From contig ML976682.1 in the NCBI GenBank assembly GCA_010015655.1, positions 673,043 to 737,042 on the forward strand: 64,000 bases of DNA. The letters are read 5' to 3'. Positions 59,489-64,000 of this stretch are shown here, in pieces. Every line of letters starts with the position of its first letter. Positions within the stretch are counted from its first letter, which is position 1. The position numbers and the translations under genes are program-made. The notes under the pieces are model-generated. The model did not search any database, was not told the DNA's origin, and was given only the letters and a program-made list of their open reading frames with translations. This DNA comes from Bimuria novae-zelandiae CBS 107.79 (taxonomy: Eukaryota; Ascomycota; Dothideomycetes; Pleosporales; Didymosphaeriaceae).

Positions 59489-61626
59489 ACATGTTGGTTC
59501 AGCACTTGGCGCGGTTCGGCAAATGGCGCACCCCCGCATTTTCCACCCAATCCTTCACCCACCCATAACTCAGCCAATATGGATCCAATTGACAAGGCAA
59601 TTGAAGAAATCGAATCGCGCGGACCAGGAGAAGAATTCTCGTATCGAAAAATAGCGAAAAAATATGGTGTACCAGACACTACGTTGAGGAGGATACACCA
59701 GGGCAAAAACGTGCCGATGAAAGAGCAACAACTCCAACGGCGAAAACTTACCCCTCAACAAGAACTGGAGCTTGTAAGCTATATAGAAAAGCTTACAGGC
59801 CGTCGTCTACCACCTACAAGGGAGATGCTGCAGAATTTTGCTTTATTAATTACAAAAACCAACGGCGAACAACCAGTAGGAAAAAGCTGAGTTACCCGAT
59901 TTATCAACCGTTACAACGTCGAAATCACCCCCTATTAGGTTACTGGAATGGATCGCGCGCGCCACCAAGCTAATTCAGGGGCTAAATACGAGCAATTCTT
60001 TTAACTTCTGCTAGAGAAAATGGAGGAGTACAATATAGAGCCTCGTCACACGTACAATATGGATGAGAAGGGCTTCCTTACAGGAGTGATTGGAAGAAGC
60101 AAAAGGATCTTCAGTAAAGCTATGTGGGACCGCGGGGAAGTGAAATCAGCCCTCCAAGATGGTAATAGAGAGTGGATGACCATCCTAGCTTGCGTCTGCG
60201 CTGATGGAACTGCGTTGCTACCAGGGCTACTATTTGCAGCTGCTAATAACGCTCTCCAATCGGCCTGGGTAGAGGATATTGAGGCTGGGAAGCATGAGGT
60301 ATTCGTCACTACATCTCCTAATGGATGGACCAACAACGATATAGGCCTTGCGTGGCTCGAGCAGGTCTTCGATCGGTATACAAAAGCGAAAGCTCGTCGA
60401 TCCTACCGACTATTGATCGTGGATGGTCATGGGTCCCACGTAACGAGAGAGTTTATCGACTACTGTGACCACAATCGGATTCTCCTTATGGTATTCCCCC
60501 CTTACAGTACCCACACGCTGCAGCCCCTTGATGTAGTACTCTTTAAGCCTCTCTTATTAGCCTACTCAAAAGCCCTCACTACCTATCTCCACGAGGCCCA
60601 GGGGCTACTCTCAGTAAAGAAAGGAGACTTCTTCCCTCTCTTCTGGGAAGCCTGGACCATCTCCTTCAAGAAGAAAACGATTCTAAAGTCCTTTGAGGCC
60701 ACTGGTATATGGCCCCGTAACGCTGAGGTTATCCTTCAGAAATACAGGCCATCAACTCCAGTGGAGCAGGATTCGAGAGAGAGCAGTACCTCTGTACTCA
60801 GCGGCAAGGATTGGCTCAAAATCGAGACCCTCGTGCGTAATACTGTGAGGGAGGAGGGCAGTAGGGAGGTGCAGAAGCTGAAGCGTTCTCTCCACCACAT
60901 CTCTGTTCAAAATGACATCCTCCACGCTGAGGTACAAGGCCTGACAAAGGCCCTACAAGTCAAGAAGAAGCAGCAGAAGAAGAGCAAGCCTCTAGACCTG
61001 CAACAACGCAGGGAGTACCACGGTGGTGCAGTTTTCTGGTCCCCGAGGAAGCTGAGGGAGGCTAGAGTACGCGAGAGCGTTGTAGATAAGGAGAAAGAGA
61101 AAGTAGAACTCGAAAAAGCGCGTAAGAAGGCAGAAATAACCTTAGCTAAGCTACGTAACCTGCAGGAGAAGAAAGAGAGAGAAAGGTTAAGGGTTAAGAA
61201 AAGGGAGGAAAAGGAGAGGGTCGCGGCGGAGAAACAGGCTGAGCAATAACGGATGATTCAGGAGAAAGAAAACTCCGAAAAGGCTATACAAACTTCCTAA
61301 AAGGGAAAGAGGAAGGCCTCAAAGCCTGCCGCAGCGCCAAAACAGAAAAAAAAGCAACGTGTGGTGGTTGCTGAGGGTGGGGAAATAGGGGTGATGAAAT
61401 GGGGCGTGATCCAGCACCCACAACAACAACGCGCCGTGGCCGCAACATCAAACTTCTAGCGAAATTCCAGTAGTACATCTTTTTCGCAGCAATTTATATA
61501 GTAATTGAATGAATTATTAGAATATTCTAGCTATTGTGGATGACTCAGTAACGAGGTGTTGTAAACTGCGTGATTTGGTTGGGGTGCGCCATTTGCCGAA
61601 CCGCGCCAAGTGCTGAACCAACATGT
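59489..61626 (+). mobile_element. Inner pogo-like transposon, 2138 bp
   Basis: The terminal inverted repeats are at least 46 bases, beginning acatgttggttcagcacttg on both strands and continuing gcgcggttcggcaaatggcg. TA is duplicated at 59487-59488 and 61627-61628. It is GC-normal in most of its length and clearly younger than the outer element. Confidence 0.92.
59579..61473 (+). pseudogene. pogo-like transposase of the inner element
   Basis: It starts MDPIDKAIEEIESRGPG at 59579. A psq-type helix-turn-helix (FSYRKIAKKYGVPDTTLRR) and a CENP-B-like half follow. The DDE_1 core has Asp in YNMDEKGFL, Asp in LLIVDGHGSHVT and Asp in TLQPLDVVLF, with 35 residues between the last two. A long Lys/Glu/Arg-rich coiled tail follows. 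Three stops break the first part: TGA 59888-59890 (probably TGG), TAG 59936-59938 and TAA 60002-60004. From 60005 it is open to TAA 61247-61249. Two more stops and a frameshift precede the likely original end RRGRNIKLLAKFQ (stop 61471-61473). The catalytic residues are all preserved. Confidence 0.87.
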
Positions 61627-61701
61627 TACGGGCCAATGCACGCGCTAGTACTTTACCCCTCAATTAACACCATATTTTCGCTGCCTCATAACTCAACCGA
61701 T

Positions 61702-63582
61702 ATAGATCCAATTGACGAAGCAATTAAAGAAATTAAATCCTTAAAGCCATGCGAAACTTTCTCTTACGCGACAATTACGAAAAAGTATGGTGTTATTCGT
61801 ACAACGCTAATGCGCCGGCACAAAGGGATTACAGCCTCAAGAACAACACGTATCTCTAACACCCAAAAGCTCAACCCACAACAAGAGGCAGAGCTTGTAA
61901 AGTACATAGAAGGCCTTACAGCTCGTCGGCTACAACCTACAAGGGAGATGGTACGAAATTTCGCCTCTGCGATAGCAAAACAAGACGTGGGCCAGAACTA
62001 GGTTACCCGATTTATCGCCCGGCACAAGAATAATATTAAATCACACTAGACTGCTGGAATGGACCGTGACCGACACAGAGCTAATTCAGGGGATAAATAT
62101 TAGCAATTCTTTCAACTTCTGCATAACAAGATAGAGGAATACAAGATACAGCCTCAGCACTCGTACAATATGGATGAGAAAGGCTTCCTTACTAGGATCA
62201 TTAGAAGAAGCAAAAGGATCTTTAGTAAAGCAATATAGGATAGAAAGGAAGTAAGAGAAGCTCTTCAAGATGGGAATCGAGAGTGGATAACCTTATTAGC
62301 ATGTATATGTGGTGATAGATCCTCTCTCCCGCCCGGGCTTCTTTTTGCCTCAGCCAACTCATCCATCCAATCCTCTTGGGTAGAAGGCGTACGAGCAGGA
62401 AAACATAAGGCCTTTATTAGCTCATCTCTAAATGGATGGAGCAATAATGATATAGGCCTTGCATAGCTAGAACAGGTGTTTAATCAATACACTAAAGAGA
62501 AGGCTCAAAAGGATAGACGCGCATGGAGGTTACTTATCCTAGATAGCCATGGATCTTATATCACAATAGATTTCATCAACTACTGCAACCAGAATCGAAT
62601 TCTGCTTATAGTATTTCCTCCTTATTTAACTCACAGGCTTCAACCACTAGATGTGGTAATATTTAAGCCTCTCTTAACAGACTACTCCAACGCGCTTATA
62701 AAACACCTCTATAACGCCTAAGGACTAGTCCTAATAGTTAAAGGAGACTTCTTTCCTCTATTCTAGCAGGCCTAGACCTCTTCCTTTAGAAAAGAGCTTA
62801 TTCTTAAAGCTTTTAAGGCCACTAGTATATAGCTAACCAACGGAGAGGTTATCCTTAAGAAATTCATTAAATCAACTCCAGAACCTCAAGATTCACGAGA
62901 GAGCTCTACCTTAGTACTTAGTAAGAAGGACTAGCACAAAATTGAAACTATTATACAGTCTCAAGTTAAAGATTAGAGTAGTAAAGACGTTTAGAAGCTT
63001 TAACGTTTACTCTACTATATCACAGTTTAAAATAACCTCCTCTACACTAAAGTAGAAGGCCTGCGGCAGGCTGTTTTATTAACAAGGAAACACAAGAAGA
63101 AGAGCAAGACTATTAACCTTTAACAAAGAAAAGAATACTATAGTAGTGCAGTGTTCTAGTTACCTTTAAAGATAAGGGAGGCCCGGTTCCGTAAAAGGAT
63201 TAAGAAATAAGAAGAAAAAGAGCAACAACTTAAGAAAGCTTGTACGAAGGCAGAGAAGGCTTAATAAAAAGTCCTTAAGCTTTAAGAGAAAGAAGAAAGA
63301 GAAAGGTTAAGAGTTAAGAAAAAAAAGGAAAGAGAGAAGATTAAGGCTAAAAAACAGGCTGCCTAAAAACGTTAAAGAATTAAGAAAGATAACTCTAAGA
63401 ACGCTATATAACCTTCTTAAAAGGGAAAGAGGAAGGCCCCAAAGCCTCTTTTAAAACAATAGAAGAAAAAGGCCTAGGTTTAAGTTATTATAGAGGTTAA
63501 GGATGCGGAGACCTAGAATCCTTTACACGTAATTACGACCCAGGGTGGCCGCAACATTAAGCTTCCGTTAAAATTTAAATAG
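61702..63582 (+). pseudogene. pogo-like transposase of the outer element
   Basis: Homologous to the inner transposase throughout, sharing IDPID.AIKEIKS, NMDEKGFLTR, LLILDSHGSYIT, HRLQPLDVVIF and the charged tail. The start codon has become ATA at 61702 (ATG to ATA). More than 15 stops follow, mainly TAG where the inner copy has TGG and TAA where it has CAA. The longest open pieces are 61702-62001 and 62476-62721. The end is TAG 63580-63582 after LPLKFK. Confidence 0.85.
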
Positions 63583-63737
63583 TACATCTTTTTTGCAGTA
63601 GTTTATTTAGTTATATAATAAATTATTAGAACAATTTAGCTATCGTGCATGGTTCAGAAACTCATTATTGTTGTGAGAGTGATTTGGTGTTCCGCGTGCA
63701 TTGGCCCGTAGCGTGCATTGGGTGGTGCGAAACACTA

Positions 63738-64000
63738 CGAAGGAGCTCGTTTTTATTGTGTATTCCTTGGCACCCGAGCTCCGACGCGAACACCAACATT
63801 CTTGACTCCCACTTTCCCACCCATACCAGCCACGCCGCACACGCCTATATACACCAAAAAAATGCCTATTAATCGCCGGAAGCCGTACAAGTACAAGGTA
63901 CAAAACCCCCGAGAAAAAAAGACCCAGAAACGCGATCTTACGGCGGTGGAGAGAGCTTTTGCAGTCGGCGCGTCGATGCACAGCATGGCAACCAACAAAG
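63738..64000 (+). mobile_element. mariner-like element, left end, cut by window edge
   Basis: cgaaggagctcgtttttatt resembles the terminal repeat cgaggagctcgtttttt of the element at 11004. It is preceded by TA at 63736-63737, the same TA that serves as target of the outer pogo. GC-normal. Confidence 0.75.
63862..64000 (+). CDS. mariner-like transposase, N-terminus (partial, open at edge)
   Basis: ATG 63862 in the context aaaaaaATG opens MPINRRKPYKYKVQNPREKK and continues DLTAVERAFAVGASMHSMAT to the last base. It aligns with the start of the transposase at 11137 (MPPTRRKPRK..., ELPPETKAYAVGAMQAGESQ), a basic leader followed by the first helices of a helix-turn-helix. There is no stop in the 46 visible codons; whether the rest is intact cannot be seen. 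Confidence 0.75.
   Translation, partial: MPINRRKPYKYKVQNPREKKTQKRDLTAVERAFAVGASMHSMATNK

Larger units (their letters stand above)
59462..63735 (+). mobile_element. Outer pogo-like transposon containing a second pogo in its left terminal repeat
   Basis: The right end, read inward on the minus strand, is gtgtttcgcaccacccaatg, then cacgctacgggccaatgcacgcg. The left end has the first 25 bases at 59462-59486, then TA, then the inner element, then TAcgggccaatgcacgcg from 61627. Removing the inner element rebuilds the same 43-base terminal repeat. TA target copies are at 59460-59461 and 63736-63737. Net length is about 2.1 kb. The interior is moderately RIP'd. Confidence 0.9.

Noticed and set aside
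1..64000. CRISPR arrays, bacterial operons, giant Starship-type element with a tyrosine recombinase captain
   Set aside because: No spaced identical short repeats, no operon structure, and no DUF3435-like recombinase motif seen on either strand.

Overview
This window looks like a filamentous ascomycete (Pezizomycotina) chromosome; a Dothideomycete is my best guess but is not proven. Three things point there: short spliceosomal introns (49-145 bp), a secreted AA9 lytic polysaccharide monooxygenase, and long AT-rich tracts full of TpA and almost without CpA, with CAA/CAG/TGG codons turned into stops. That last pattern is the signature of repeat-induced point mutation (RIP). About 85 % of the window is transposable-element sequence, mostly RIP-degraded and deeply nested. 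I found no rRNA, tRNA or CRISPR.

Layout. 1-5880: a RIP-degraded Ty3-type retroelement (copy 1, minus strand) interrupted by a piggyBac-like element (1891-4187) and a 171-bp island. 5978-7586: an intact five-exon gene for a fungal multi-pass membrane protein. 8522-9870: a Tc1-like element. 10500-11001: a hAT deletion derivative. 11004-12700: a mariner-like element with one internal stop. 12865-about 23530: one host gene, a fungal NLR (HET, NB-ARC, helical linker, TPR), split by a Ty3 chromovirus (14495-20559) and a pogo-like element (20850-22772) and itself partly RIP-mutated. 24246-25257: a Ty3 pol fragment. 25868-38820: Ty3 copy B (minus), containing an inverted solo LTR (28162-28571) and a Ty1/copia element (31736-37199). 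39915-53792: 182-bp direct repeats flanking unidentified sequence and Ty3 copy A (41675-53596, minus), which holds a second copia (42452-47564) and a degraded antisense reading frame. 54259-56575: full-length hAT. 56761-57942: intact AA9 LPMO gene. 59462-63735: pogo-like element carrying a second pogo (59489-61626) inserted in its own terminal repeat. 63738 to the right edge: start of a mariner-like element with an open transposase frame.

Only two genes look functional: the membrane protein and the LPMO. The NLR is a pseudogene, but removing each insertion plus one target-site copy restores reading across the joins, which proves the gene predates the insertions. Target-site duplications give the order of events: the NLR before its chromovirus and pogo; Ty3 A before its copia; Ty3 B before its copia and solo LTR; the outer pogo before the inner one.
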